Origin: Blastomyces gilchristii SLH14081
Lineage: Eukaryota > Ascomycota > Eurotiomycetes > Onygenales > Ajellomycetaceae
NCBI RefSeq assembly: GCF_000003855.2
Contig: NW_003101673.1
Span: 1,315,329-1,379,328 of the forward strand
Reading direction: 5' to 3'
Length of the DNA stretch: 64,000 nucleotides
The translations under genes were made by a program, and so were the position numbers. Below are positions 36,808 through 46,759 of the stretch, piece after piece (the stretch's first letter is position 1; the number at the start of each line of letters is the position of its first letter). The notes beneath the pieces were generated by a model. That model worked only from the letters and a program-made list of their open reading frames with translations, made no database searches and was not told where the DNA came from.

Positions 36808-37344
36808 TATCACACTCTCAGTTATGCTAAGACTCTGCTACAGTTTCACACAGCTTATTACTTTTATACAGATAATTTTATTCTATCTGAATCAGTTTTC
36901 AATCACTCTATAACATTATTCAGATATATTATAGAAAGATCTGATTGATAAATATAAGAATCTCACTTCTATACAAGATCAGCAGATTACTCTTTCTTAA
37001 TAACAAGGTGCTGCTGAGGTATCACTTCAGCTATTCTCACTCATGAAATGAGAGAAGAGTATTCATTCATTGTCTGTATAGAATAGCTAGATGCTGACTT
37101 CTTATCAAAGAAGTCAGTGATTCATTTCTTTTTCTTCTACTGAAATATATATGAGAGTTACTGTGTGTCTCATACAATCTTCTTAGTATACTAAGTATCA
37201 TATCTGTGATATCCTTGCAATAATCCTGTAGCCTACAAGCTCGCTATTCAAGCAAGATAGTCAAGCCCACTCATACGGCTTCCCAAACAACTACCCCTAC
37301 GTGACGCCGCCGACTAGCCACCGCTGCGGTTCCGCCACGTTACA
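36808..37344 (+). repeat. Gypsy-1 3' LTR
   Basis: Starts TATCACACTC (mutated TGTCACGCTC) and ends CCGCTGCGGTTCCGCCACG then TTACA. The first ~400 bp are heavily mutated; from about 37,206 to the end it is GC-rich and unmutated, so the damage stops abruptly within the LTR. Confidence 0.92.
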
Positions 37345-37603
37345 CTGACATGATAACTATGAATCACTTCATAGACAGAATTATCACACTCTGAAGAAGC
37401 CTGCACTTCTCACTGATTTTTAGACATGCTATCAGATGTGATTCAAAGGTTGCTTGAGCCAGTGTATGATTACAGGTGTACACCAGCTTCTTATATATCA
37501 TACACTAAATTAATTAGCAGCCGCTATGGCCCCTTTACACTTGTAAGCAAGTTTGGAAGCGGCCGCGTTATTATCCGACGGTCGTATGTTCTTCCGAACC
37601 ACA
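37345..37603 (-). repeat. Gypsy-2 right LTR, right part
   Basis: Continues the LTR broken at 29523 and ends CCGAACCACA at 37603. It matches 6373-6640. The last ~100 bp (GCGGCCGCG and following) are unmutated. Gypsy-2 as a whole therefore spans 19398-37603 including its nested insertions. Confidence 0.8.
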
Positions 37604-37611
37604 AGATATTG

Positions 37612-37690
37612 AAAATATTTTCTTTACAGTGTGGTTTTCCATACACTGTGGCGCACTCACTACAGAGAGTGAGTAAGCATGGCACAGTTA
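37612..37690 (+). repeat. 79-bp repeat, partner of 17813-17891
   Basis: Plus-strand copy of the repeat at 17813-17891, lying 8 bp outside the right end of the Gypsy-2 LTR. It marks the exit from the AT-rich block. Confidence 0.75.
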
Positions 37691-37952
37691 GCATGTAGCA
37701 TGACAGTAGGGTTGCATAGAAATTTTATTAATAAGAACTTTAGTGTGTAGTTAACTATTAGCAATATTATATTTTCGCCTAAAAATAGCTTCAAGATTGT
37801 AACTTCAGGCGCTAAATATAGGCGGTCATCGCGGGGAGACCTTCAACCTAGATTTTTAGTTACATTTGAGCTTAACTGGAGGTGGAAATTTGTCTACCTC
37901 TACCTCTACCTTGACCTAAAGCCCCCCCTCCCCCCACAAAGCTGGCGAGGGT

Positions 37953-38700
37953 ATGGCTTTTACTCTTCTGTCAGCCGTGGCAACGTTTTGTCTCGCATAT
38001 CAAATCGATATCCTTTGTGAGGTCTTATATCCATGCTCGTCGGACCGGGTTTCCCAGCATCGTCTCGCCAGTGCCGGCCAAAAGTATCCCATGGATGATC
38101 CTCGGACAGCCCCTACAGCCATTCTTCCAAAAATATCTTCCAGCGTGGCTCCATGACCGTCTCGATGTCGTGAAACATGGCTGGGAGTTCCGCAGAAAAC
38201 GCGAGTTCCATGATCGGCTGGGGAATATTTTTGCCGTTGTTAACCCTGACGAAGGCACGATTTGGCAAGTTGGCCTTCGCGACGTGGGAAAAAGGAGCAA
38301 AGGCGGGTTTTCTAACTGTAAAATAGGATAGCGGATCCGGTCATTGTGCACTCCGTACTGCAGAGGAAAAATGATTTCTTGCAAGCACCTGTTGTTGCTC
38401 GGTTGCTTGGATTTGTTCGGGCCGAATGTGTTTTGTGTAAGTTTTTGTTCCTTTGTACTTTTCTCTGCTCTAGTCTATTAACAAAGATTGCATGGCAGAT
38501 GAACAGCAATGAATGGTAGATCACCCGGCAGCTCAAGCTCTGGTGTGCACTTTGACTTGCTAAAATAATTCCCCAGGAAGCATCACTGTTGAATGTTCTC
38601 TGCGAACCTGGACGAGCGCATCAGCAAAACTGTCTGGAGAGAAAGCCTCCACCAGGCCAGTGACATGGTAAAATATATGTTGAAGAATCTAGGAAACTAG
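37953..38700 (+). pseudogene. Cytochrome P450 relic, N-terminal part
   Basis: A hydrophobic start, MAFTLLSAVATFCLAY (37953), fits the P450 membrane anchor. After a frameshift, 38017-38271 reads RRTGFPSIVSPVPAK, LPAWLHDRLDVVKHGWEF and LGNIFAVVNPDEGTIW, the N-terminal pattern of microsomal fungal P450s. Beyond this the frame breaks. A second conserved block, NLDERISKTVWRESLHQA then SDMVKYML, lies at 38602-38700 and ends in a stop. The I helix, ExxR and haem-binding Cys were not found, so this is a truncated, frameshifted relic. It is not RIP-like in composition. The first block may be one exon and the second another. Confidence 0.75.
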
Positions 38701-39408
38701 ACGTGGGATGAGATGCTCTGGTGCACTGAGGGGATTGATGCTGTTGTGGCATACTGCCTCTTTGTGGAGGGGGATACCTGCTGACTGCCGCACAACAAGA
38801 GATCTAACCGCCCAGGTTCTTCAGAAGAGGGTCTGTGTGGAGATGCACATTCCTCTGCCTCCCAGCCAGAGGGAGATTGTATCTGAGATGGTAATGAAGG
38901 ATCATCGGCCACTCTACAGAGTACTGCTTCATCTGTCTGGATAAGTTCTCTACCCATGGTGGGGTGACCAAGCACCTCCCCTTGAATGAAAACATCTGCA
39001 GTGGATCAGGCCTGGGGACACAGTCAGGTGTCCGCGGCTGCAATGTGGTCCTTGAGAGCAAGATGGAACCCTAGAGCCACGCATACTTCGTCCATAGCAC
39101 GGTGAGCCCAGACCACCCGTAGCCATCCAGGTTATCTCTTATCTCGATCTGCAAACACCGCCCCGCGTCCCCATTCCCGCCCGGTTGGAACGCGTCCATC
39201 ACACCATAATCCCTCTGTATGTTTTAATGATCTCTGTTTCTACCCTATTAGGAGCCTATACACGTAGAAATGTCAATTAGATGAACCATAGCCCTCCATT
39301 GTTTCTAATACGTTCACTGCAAAGTATCTATCTATAAATCTAAATCATATCTGGAAACAATTCTGAGTGCGAATTAAAGCTCCTCGCTGGGATTAACAGG
39401 GAGCTAGA
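38701..39408. other. Intergenic or P450 downstream remnants, nothing recognised
   Basis: Balanced composition. Short frames on both strands (for example 38697-38975 minus) lack motifs. Parts may be unrecognisable P450 sequence. Confidence 0.4.
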
Positions 39409-39689
39409 CTTAAAGATTCATGGACATACATACCATTCAAGGAAATTGCTAGAGGAGCTTTCCTTGTTAGAGAGAGATCTCAGAGCACTAGACCAGAAAT
39501 AGCAAATCCATATGGATCAAATATCAGTTTTCCTAGTAAAGTTTTCACTCTGCAAAGAATCCTTCAACCAGGTCCAGTGAAAAAAGGACCATCAGTTACC
39601 ACTTGTAAAAATTGCAATAAAATTGTTCCTTGAAATCATAGAGGGAAAAGATGGCGTTGTCAACTCTACCATAAGTTGAAAGATGAAAG
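39409..39689 (+). pseudogene. Exon-like ORF with Cys pairs, unrecognised
   Basis: A plus-strand frame reads protein-like for 94 codons: DSWTYIPFKEIARGAFLV, RPEIANPYGSNISFPSKV, then TCKNCNKIVP, one TGA at a Trp-like position, and RWRCQLYHKLKDE. The Cys arrangement (C-x2-C ... C-x2-Y) suggests a zinc-binding fold with one Cys lost. It ends at AAAG followed by GTAAGT, a good splice donor, but no downstream exon was identified. Family unknown; it may be a gene or transposon fragment. Confidence 0.4.
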
Positions 39690-40005
39690 GTAAGTTATAT
39701 ATGTAAAATTGAATTCTACCCGTGCCACCAAAAGAAGGTTCAAGGTTCTCGCAGCAACCTATTTTGGTGTAACTAGTGGCTTCCAGAACTAACTATCCCG
39801 CAGGATTAAAGTGCCAACCACCGTTGTCCATCCTGCATCCTGGGGTGTTCAGCGGTACCTCTGGATGCGAATGGAATGGGTGGAACAAGCTCAAGATTGC
39901 CGTTGTCATCCACTCTTTGGAAGACGACCAATTCACGATCTGTAAGAAGAAAACCGTGTTGAGAATTACCAGTTGGCCTGGGTCAGTGCTTGGCGATACT
40001 GGGTA

Positions 40006-40786
40006 ATGATGGAGTTTAACAATATCAAATCTTCCGAAATTATTTTCAAGGAAAAGCTTTTTGCTTCCGATTATTCCGTGATATTCCTTGTCATGGTTCG
40101 TGGCCGTATATGTGTCATGAAGGTGGTAAGTCAGATCCTCCATATATCCCTGCGTGCTGATGCTGATGGTGACAGCATCACGGTCGAGGGCCACGACGGT
40201 ACTACGAGCCAAAAGATCGTGAGTTGGATATCCATGTGCTTGAGTCCGCCGCCTATCAACGACTAAAGGAGCGAGGGCTGTGTGGACGTGGAGTCGTCCC
40301 TCATTTCATTGGAATGATGGAGAAGTTCGACCCGCAACCGTTTCAACCTCACCTGAAAATGTTCCTTCATGATAAATACCTTCCCAGCGCTATCTTTCTG
40401 GAGTACATACCGAATCTTGAAATGATTCATCTGCACAACTACTCACAGAAACGAATGGACAACTTTATCAAAGGCCTACAGGAGATTCATGGGGCAGGAG
40501 TACGGCACAGGGATCCAAAACCTAGGAACATGATGGTTGTCAAAGACGATTCAGAAAGAGTTGTTTGGATAGATTTTGATCGAGCAGAGACCTACAACAT
40601 TCCAGTCACTGACGAACAAAAACGGCTTTTGGACGAGGAGGAGGAGATAGTGCTTGGCTTCCGGGACTGTTTAGTAAGTGCTCCGCACCCAACACACATC
40701 CATTCTTAATCTCATTATCTCTACTGCAGCAAGCCGATTGTGCAAAAGGGAAACTTGATGAAGCATACCTTTTCTACTGCACTTGA
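40006..40786 (+). CDS. Fungal protein-kinase-like protein, three exons
   Basis: Exons 40006-40125, 40176-40673 and 40730-40786 join in frame into 224 residues. The introns are 50 and 56 bp, both GTAAGT...CAG, the first with a CTGAT branch-like sequence. Residues 36-40 (CVMKV) fit the ATP-anchoring Lys strand, followed across the junction by HHGRGPRRYYEPKDRELDI. HRDPKPRNM (about 151-159) is the catalytic loop, with Asp 153; VVWIDFDRAETY (about 170-181) is the metal-binding loop, with DFD in place of DFG. The protein ends ADCAKGKLDEAYLFYCT. The layout matches, as I recall it, a short kinase-like family expanded in filamentous ascomycetes; activity and substrates are not known to me. The N-lobe is short, without an obvious glycine loop, so an upstream exon is possible; two Met codons (40006, 40009) can start. 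No stops or RIP-like bias. Confidence 0.82.
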
Positions 40787-41400
40787 TCGAATCCAACCGT
40801 GTCACGCGTGAATAACGAAAAAGCCCACCCTCATCAGTTTGGTCCCGACAACAGGAGTCTCGTTCATGCCACATAGTCCTTCCAGTAACATTTTATAGTA
40901 CACTGGCACGGCCCTACGGCACGACTGAATGACTATCCACCACATTTATCACTTGTGTATCGTTATGAGAAGGGACCGATGGACACGCTGGTGGAACATC
41001 TGATGGCGAGGATAATGTGGTGACTAACATGGATAGTCTATGTGAGGCAGGACATGATCAAAAACCCTCCTGAACCATTTCACACTGTGCTAATGGTGAG
41101 CAAATTATGGAAAGAGGAACAAGAGAGTGGAGGACTAGCAGTTTATGAATTGTTTGTCTATGTACATGCCAGAAACACTCAATGCAGATGCTTTGTTTGC
41201 TATCATTCCTACGAGGATGGATGGAACATCTGTAACTTGTTTTGACTGGGGGATCTAGAGTCTAGTGATGATGTTCCAGAAGTAAGCTCTGTGCCAGCAC
41301 ATTGTCTCATGGTCTCAGAAGATGGTGTAATCAAACTTTTCACATAAAATAGGCATGATTGACTCACGATTCTCACTGTCCAGCACGAAAAGAGTGGCAG
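40787..41400. other. 3' flank of the kinase-like gene, no gene recognised
   Basis: Balanced composition with no recognisable frame. A 67-codon plus-strand frame at 41042-41245 has no motif. Confidence 0.45.
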
Positions 41401-41414
41401 TGGCCCTACATGGC

Positions 41415-41665
41415 TAATATATGTCTCGGGGAAGAAATAGAGGGATGCTGGCGTTTCCCTCCATGAAAATATGGCGGGCTGCCCTGTCGAGGAATGGAGG
41501 ATGCTGGCCCATGCCTCTGTGAAGAATAGGAGATATAAAGCTGGCCATGACTGAGCCATGTTCTTTCTAAAGAATAGGGGAAGCTGGGGCACGCTCTTTC
41601 TGAAAAATAGAGAATGGGGATTATTCCCCCAAGAGTAGAGCTAGCCATGACTGGGCCCTTCCTGG
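41415..41665. repeat. Degenerate tandem repeats, about 50-bp units
   Basis: GAATAG/GAATGG followed by ATGCTGG or AGCTGG and a GCC-x-T-x-CTCT-x-GAA stretch recurs about five times. The units differ by substitutions and small indels. The array lies ~700 bp upstream of the LINE ORF1-like relic and could be its repeated 5' promoter region, but this is inference. Confidence 0.5.
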
Positions 41666-42370
41666 GAAAAATAACATGGCATGTTATAATATAAAATATA
41701 TATTATTCTATAAAGAATTTAATAGAGAATTTATGTGGTGTACGCCCAGATGCCTATAGCGAAAAGGATATATATTCATGTGACTCCATGTCTATTCTTC
41801 TAAAAGATAGGGGGCGAACGCCTTTATATATAGATATATATATATACAGAGTACACGTGTACGTGTTTACAATAACAGTGGCCAAGTGGAAGGAGCATTC
41901 GCGGGAATAGCAGAAGAAGGAGCAGGGGTGGAGCGAGAGCTCCAAGTGAAGAAAGGGCGGAAGCACTCCTCCATATGAAGAAGGGGCGGATTCCCACCAC
42001 AATTTAAATAATAATAATTATTATATAAAGAGATATATGGTGAATTTTAAAAATAGTAATGAGTTGATACAAGAGGTTCGTCCGCAACGTCATAGATGTT
42101 GAATATAATTCCTCAAGGGTTCGGCTCTACATGGTGGTAATTTGGCGACTGAGCTGGGTGCAATGTCGCAGTCACATCTCTAGCATCGCTGTGTTGTTTC
42201 TCTGTTGTAATGATTCGCCGCCCACCTGGGCAAATAATTGGTTCTTGTTCATGATTGTAATGGCTGTGAAATAATAATAAATGAATTGCTAAAAATACGT
42301 GGAAGGGAGAAAAGTAAATGGTTTAAAAAGAAGAGTTGAGAAAACCAGATTCTCCAGGTTTTCACTCCAG
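41666..42370. other. AT-rich patch and LINE upstream region
   Basis: 41,680-41,740 and 41,830-41,860 are AT-rich with a TATATA run. TACACGTGTACGTG at ~41,850 is a palindrome-like site. No gene is recognised. It may be the 5' untranslated part of the LINE that follows. Confidence 0.4.
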
Positions 42371-43495
42371 ATGCAGGCCAAGAGAGCATCACGATCACAA
42401 CCACCATCGCCAGCCTCGAACAATCGAAAACGGATGATCAAGTTGCATGAACCTTGGGGAAAGGAAGTAAAGGGGCGCAGCTCCATGTCACGGAGGTACA
42501 GAATGAATATCCCCCCTAGCCTTCGGGGGCGTGGGCATGATGCCCAGTGTGGCTGGCGAAGCCCTCACACAGGCACCCCCAGGCCTGCTACACCACCAAC
42601 GACCACCGGAACCCCCTTGCCTGGCACCGAGAGCCCAGGAACTCTACAGGGGCAACTGACCACTCCCTCAATGGAGCTTGAAGCTGGGCTCCGCACGGGC
42701 ACCACCGTGGCGCCTTCCCGGGTGCTCATGAAGCCCAGAAAGAGGCACACGCCCTGGAAACCCTATGAAGTCCCTGGAAGCCTCAGAGGGAAACTTCTCA
42801 CCCCCTTCAGAGAGGAAATTAAAGCCAACCTCAAGTCATATGCCTCAGGCCTAGAGCAGGCTCTGAGAGCGGAATTCGAAGTCCTTAGAAGCGAGATTGG
42901 TACATCCATGGAAGCCCTTGAGGGGCGCCTCTCAGCCTTTGAAACTCAAGCCAACACTCAGTTGGAAGCTCTAGAGGCCAAGCTGGCCCTCTTTGACCCC
43001 CGAGACCTCCCTTCTGAGCAGCGAAAACCCCCCAGGCGCCCGCAGCACCCCCAATGGCGTCTTCTCGCCTAGGACGGGCTGCGCGCCAAGACAATGCACA
43101 GACCACCAAGCGGAGCCGCTAGCGCAGGGCTCAGCGGAGCTGTACCCCCCCAAACTACGGGTGTCAGGACCACCCCCAGGGCTCCTCTCAGTGCAGCCTA
43201 GATGGGCAGACATAGCGATAGCAGAGTGACTGGAAGAGAGATAGTAATAAGCACCGGGCCTCCAAGAAGGCGTCTGGAGGTGCTCAGTCAGACACTGGCA
43301 GGCCTGCTGATCTTAAGCCTGCTAAGGGGGGGAATAAGGAGGACCGGAGGCTTATCTTTAGGCGTTCAGAGCCCAAGACCTCCCCTAAGATCCCAAGAGT
43401 GATAACCATCCGCCGGGCGAACATTGCAACTGGAAGACCTGTAGGATATATAGGAAGCCTACTGAACCATGCGTACAGGACGTGGAATTGACCTG
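42371..43495 (+). pseudogene. LINE-2 ORF1-like (gag-type) relic
   Basis: From Met 42371 the frame runs to a stop at 43070-43072. It is Pro/Thr/Arg-rich in the first half; the second half (GKLLTPFREEIKANL, EQALRAEFEVLRSEI, EALEGRLSAFETQA) has heptad-like helices typical of LINE ORF1 coiled coils. Downstream in another frame (to about 43,495) come SKKASGGAQSDTGRP, NKEDRRLIFRRSEP and IPRVITIRRAN, a continuation after frameshift. ORF1 proteins bind the element RNA. Composition is balanced with few RIP-like signs, unlike the LINEs in the AT-rich blocks, so this is another family or an unmutated copy. Confidence 0.65.
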
Positions 43496-44274
43496 CCTGG
43501 TGTAGACCATCAAAACAACTCACAAATGAAGCACTGAACCCCTGAGCCATGTGGCCAGGGAGAAGACAGAGCGGGAATATTCCCAACCCCCGAACAACCC
43601 TGAATGACTAAACAGACGGCAGCGAGTCCTTCACAACAGGCAATGGGGATACTGAGGACAGTACGACCCTGGAGCACCAGTCAAAGCTTGCCATGCAGCT
43701 TGAACTGGCTCGATTACAGCTTAGAATAGCAGGGCTTTAGAAGGGAAACCAACCTTCTCAACATTGCTTTGTGCAGGATAAAGAGAAGGACAAAGATTCT
43801 ACAGGTATACCAGACGGAAGGTTGACCCAACCTCTGAGGTTGGATTCCATGAGACTACCAAGTCAATCCGGTGACGAACAACCTTACCCGGCACACCAGC
43901 ATACACGCCATGGGGAGAGGGCATGTTGCTTGAAGCAAAGCAGGCTGATATCGATCATATCATTGAGGTACGACGAGCTAGAAAATCCATATAGACTACC
44001 AAACGCACATGATGGGAGGCTTTCTTGGGGTGATTCTTCAATGGGATCCTCAGCCCCGGATCCTGACCGCTGCTGGATGGCCCTACGTTATACCAAGCCA
44101 TCAGCTGGGGATGCCACTCAGCGCTCCAGGGACCCAATTCAGCCAGCCCAACCACCACCGTCACCAACAAAGAAGCCCGTATTAGGGGCTTAGCCTTCCT
44201 GAATACCCCCGGCGATGGAGTCCCTAGGCAGCTACCGGGGGTACAAGCTCATGCCCTAATAACACCAGAGCGGG
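43496..44274 (+). pseudogene. LINE-2 middle part, degraded
   Basis: By position this should hold the C-terminal ORF1 and the start of ORF2 (endonuclease). A frame at 43771-44193 has no clear catalytic motif. Endonuclease residues could not be found, so deletions are likely. Confidence 0.4.
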
Positions 44275-44660
44275 TTGATAAGGCTCTGTTTGGTCAGAGC
44301 ACTAAGAAGGCCCCAGGAATGACAGGCTCAATTTTAAGGGTCTTCAGCGGCTCTGGGGTTTTGACTCGGAGTGCCTGGTGGCCATTGCCAGGCAATGCTT
44401 CCGCCTGGGAGCTCACGCGGACGCCTGGAAGGTTGCCAGGCGTATACTACTGAGAAATGCCCGACAGGCTAATGCCTAGAGGGTAGTCAGCCTACTCAGC
44501 TGCCTGGGCAAGATTGCTGAGAAACTCGCAGCAAGCCTTATAGCCCCTGTGGACTACATCCATCTTCACCAATTCTTGATCCAGCTATGGATTTTGAGAG
44601 CGTCCTAGAAAACCGCGTTACAATGATCCTAGGCAAGGGTCAGATGGTATTTTTGAAGGG
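44275..44660 (+). pseudogene. LINE-2 reverse transcriptase fragment
   Basis: The plus strand reads ALFGQSTKKAPGMTGS, then in a shifted frame FKGLQRLWGFDSECLVAIAR, CFRLGAHADAWKVARRILL, a stop, and VVSLLSCLGKIAEKLAASL. These are the finger motifs of LINE reverse transcriptases (KAPG-x-D; R-x-I-S-L-L-x-x-x-G-K-x-x-E). The palm with the catalytic YADD-like box is absent: the element is truncated or rearranged after about 44,660. Confidence 0.75.
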
Positions 44661-45622
44661 ATGCAATGTCGTTAGCCGTAGGAGATGATACTAAGCTGTA
44701 CATTACTCAAGGGAAAGTTATTACTCGAGAGAGCTGAACAGAGCATTGCATGCGGCGGGTAGTATAGGTTGCATTCTGGTATATAACTTTCTTTTAATTC
44801 ATATACCTACTGATAATAATATCATGTATTGGGTCATGCATTGAGTCCTGTATATTGTCACTGTGTGATCCTATGAGACGAACTAAGATTTGCTTATCGA
44901 AAACAGGCTTTACTGTAGTTTGAGCAATGGAAAGGATAATATAATATGGATCAAGGGACAGTTATGTAACGCTAATTAATATCATAGTTATAGAATCACA
45001 ACACCCTCTTTTCAAGCAGAGAGGAATATTATTACATGCTGCAAAATCATATCTTGATCGTGGAGCTCTTCCTTTCCTCTCCCCTGCTTCCTTTCTTTTA
45101 TACTGACACTAGGCGCTAGTTTGAGTGGATGGTAGGGAAATTCGATGATGATTTAGGTCTGGATTTGATCGAGTGTAGGGTAGAGGATTTGAGAACTCAA
45201 AGAGTTGATGATAGAGACCTCTCATAGTTTATTTCTTAGTCTCTTATCTGGCATAACTAGGTGATGATAGTTCCTGTGAGGATTCCTTAGGTATAATCAG
45301 TTAATAACGAGATTTAGATTCTATTGATGTCAAGACTTGACGCAAAGAAGTAAAAGAGACTGAGAAAGAAATAAGAGTACGGTCCACCATCCCTGCGCGA
45401 TCTCCTTTCTTGCATAAAACGCCTGTAGCCCGTCAGAGTAGTCAGCGAAGGCCTTTCGTCCTTCCACTCGGCAGCCCGGGATCAGATCCGCGGACATCTA
45501 CTGATGATGTAACGTAGACCCTGTGCATATCCCCTCATTCATATCTTTTACTGTAGCTGAATGCTGAACCGCGTCTTCTTAAAAATACAGCATCCAAAAT
45601 CACAGGCGAGGGTGAAAATAGG
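44661..45622. other. Intergenic, 3' flank of the F-box gene
   Basis: Mixed composition with no recognisable gene. It should include the 3' UTR of the minus-strand F-box gene next to 45622. Confidence 0.45.
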
Positions 45623-46759
45623 TTACCAGCGGCGCCGTTCCTTGACCAGATCAGTTTTCCAGTTTTCCCCATAGACCTCTTCCCAAATTTCCGAGATCTC
45701 TTGTGCAATCTCATCACTAATATCTTTCCATGAAGCATCGCCATTTAAGTGGGTCGCGGTGACTATATCGAGTGCGTGGCCAGCCCAAACCCCTCGATGC
45801 ATCTCTTTTCCCTGAATCAATGAATAATCGGATGTTGACCAGCAAGTCTTATAGAGGATAACTTCACCGTACCCTAGTGTATCGATAAACGGGCCTTTAA
45901 TGTACTTCTCATCTAATGCAACTGCTGAGGGTCGAACAAACTCATGCGTTGTCAGATTTCTGAGAACCCATTCCTCATTGCATGGATAGTAACTCTGTGG
46001 CGTTGGATGTGCCACTTGAACTATATCTATCGGACTAGGGTGTTTGTGGCGAAGATCGAGGGCGAGGCCGAATAGATCGTGCGGAAAACTCGATGTGACT
46101 TCAGTGATGCCGGTGTATCGAGCGTCAGCAATGTCATACAAATTGACAGGTTTACCAGCCAGCTCCTCCGCCAGTTTGTCGCCCAGCTCGATCTCTAATT
46201 CTTCAAATTCCAGGCCCTCATCCAATTCATTCAATTCGTTTGAGGACAGCATGCCGTCAGGATGCTGGGCATTGCCACCGGATCCGCTGTCCTGACCCAC
46301 ACAAATGACTGGAATTCCCGCCCAAACACCCAAGTAGCCGGAAAAATGTTTTGCGATTACCGGTCTCACGAGGGTCCATAGCCTCCGACAGCTAAGACCA
46401 CAAAGAAAGACATCTTCCACGTCCAAGAAGTTGAGAATATGGTAATGGATCTCGGTGGGAAGCTGAATGAGGATAGATCCAGATTCAGTTGTGCACGCCG
46501 GAGCACGGGTCAATGGCATAATAACAGGAAGACAGTCTGGCTCAAGTCGCCTTTTCTGAGGAATAGTTTTCCCTGGGTTGGGTAGGACTGTTCTGTGACT
46601 GTTCTTCCCGTCATAAGATTGGGGGATAATGGGTGTCGCAAAAAGGGAAACAAGAGAGGATGCAGATCCATTGAACAGGTCCTCACCAGGTCTGCAATTC
46701 CAACTTAGCTTTTCGCGACGACGAGGTGCAATGAGGCAAAAATCCTGTCCCATTTTCAA
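45623..46759 (-). CDS. F-box protein
   Basis: An uninterrupted 378-residue frame. Residues ~97-135 read LIQLPTEIHYHILNFLD then FLCGLSCRRLWTLVRPVI, a clear F-box: Leu-Pro start, Ile/Leu pattern, C-R-x-L-W end. F-box proteins bind Skp1 through this domain and bring substrates to SCF ubiquitin ligases. The remainder has an acidic stretch (about 180-205, LDEGLEFEELEIELGD) and no WD40 or LRR repeats, as in the many fungal F-box proteins of unknown target. A second Met two codons in could also start it. The short remaining gap to 47017, where the LINE 3' end begins, should contain its promoter. No stops or RIP-like bias despite sitting beside the AT-rich block. Confidence 0.85.
   Translation of the reverse strand: MKMGQDFCLIAPRRREKLSWNCRPGEDLFNGSASSLVSLFATPIIPQSYDGKNSHRTVLPNPGKTIPQKRRLEPDCLPVIMPLTRAPACTTESGSILIQLPTEIHYHILNFLDVEDVFLCGLSCRRLWTLVRPVIAKHFSGYLGVWAGIPVICVGQDSGSGGNAQHPDGMLSSNELNELDEGLEFEELEIELGDKLAEELAGKPVNLYDIADARYTGITEVTSSFPHDLFGLALDLRHKHPSPIDIVQVAHPTPQSYYPCNEEWVLRNLTTHEFVRPSAVALDEKYIKGPFIDTLGYGEVILYKTCWSTSDYSLIQGKEMHRGVWAGHALDIVTATHLNGDASWKDISDEIAQEISEIWEEVYGENWKTDLVKERRRW

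Larger units (their letters stand above)
29524..37344 (+). mobile_element. Gypsy-1: complete Ty3/Gypsy chromovirus
   Basis: Two ~536-bp LTRs (29524-30059, 36808-37344) flank a 6.7-kb interior with gag zinc knuckle, RT, RNase H, integrase and chromodomain relics in the order of Ty3/Gypsy chromoviruses. A 5-bp duplication CTGAC lies at 29519-29523 and 37345-37349. The empty site is visible in the solo LTR near 6375 (CACTGACATGATAAC). All domains are damaged. Confidence 0.93.

Noticed and set aside
39793..40212. Minus-strand 139-codon frame over the kinase-like gene
   Set aside because: Antisense to exon 1 and its upstream region; the plus-strand splice structure and kinase motifs explain the locus.
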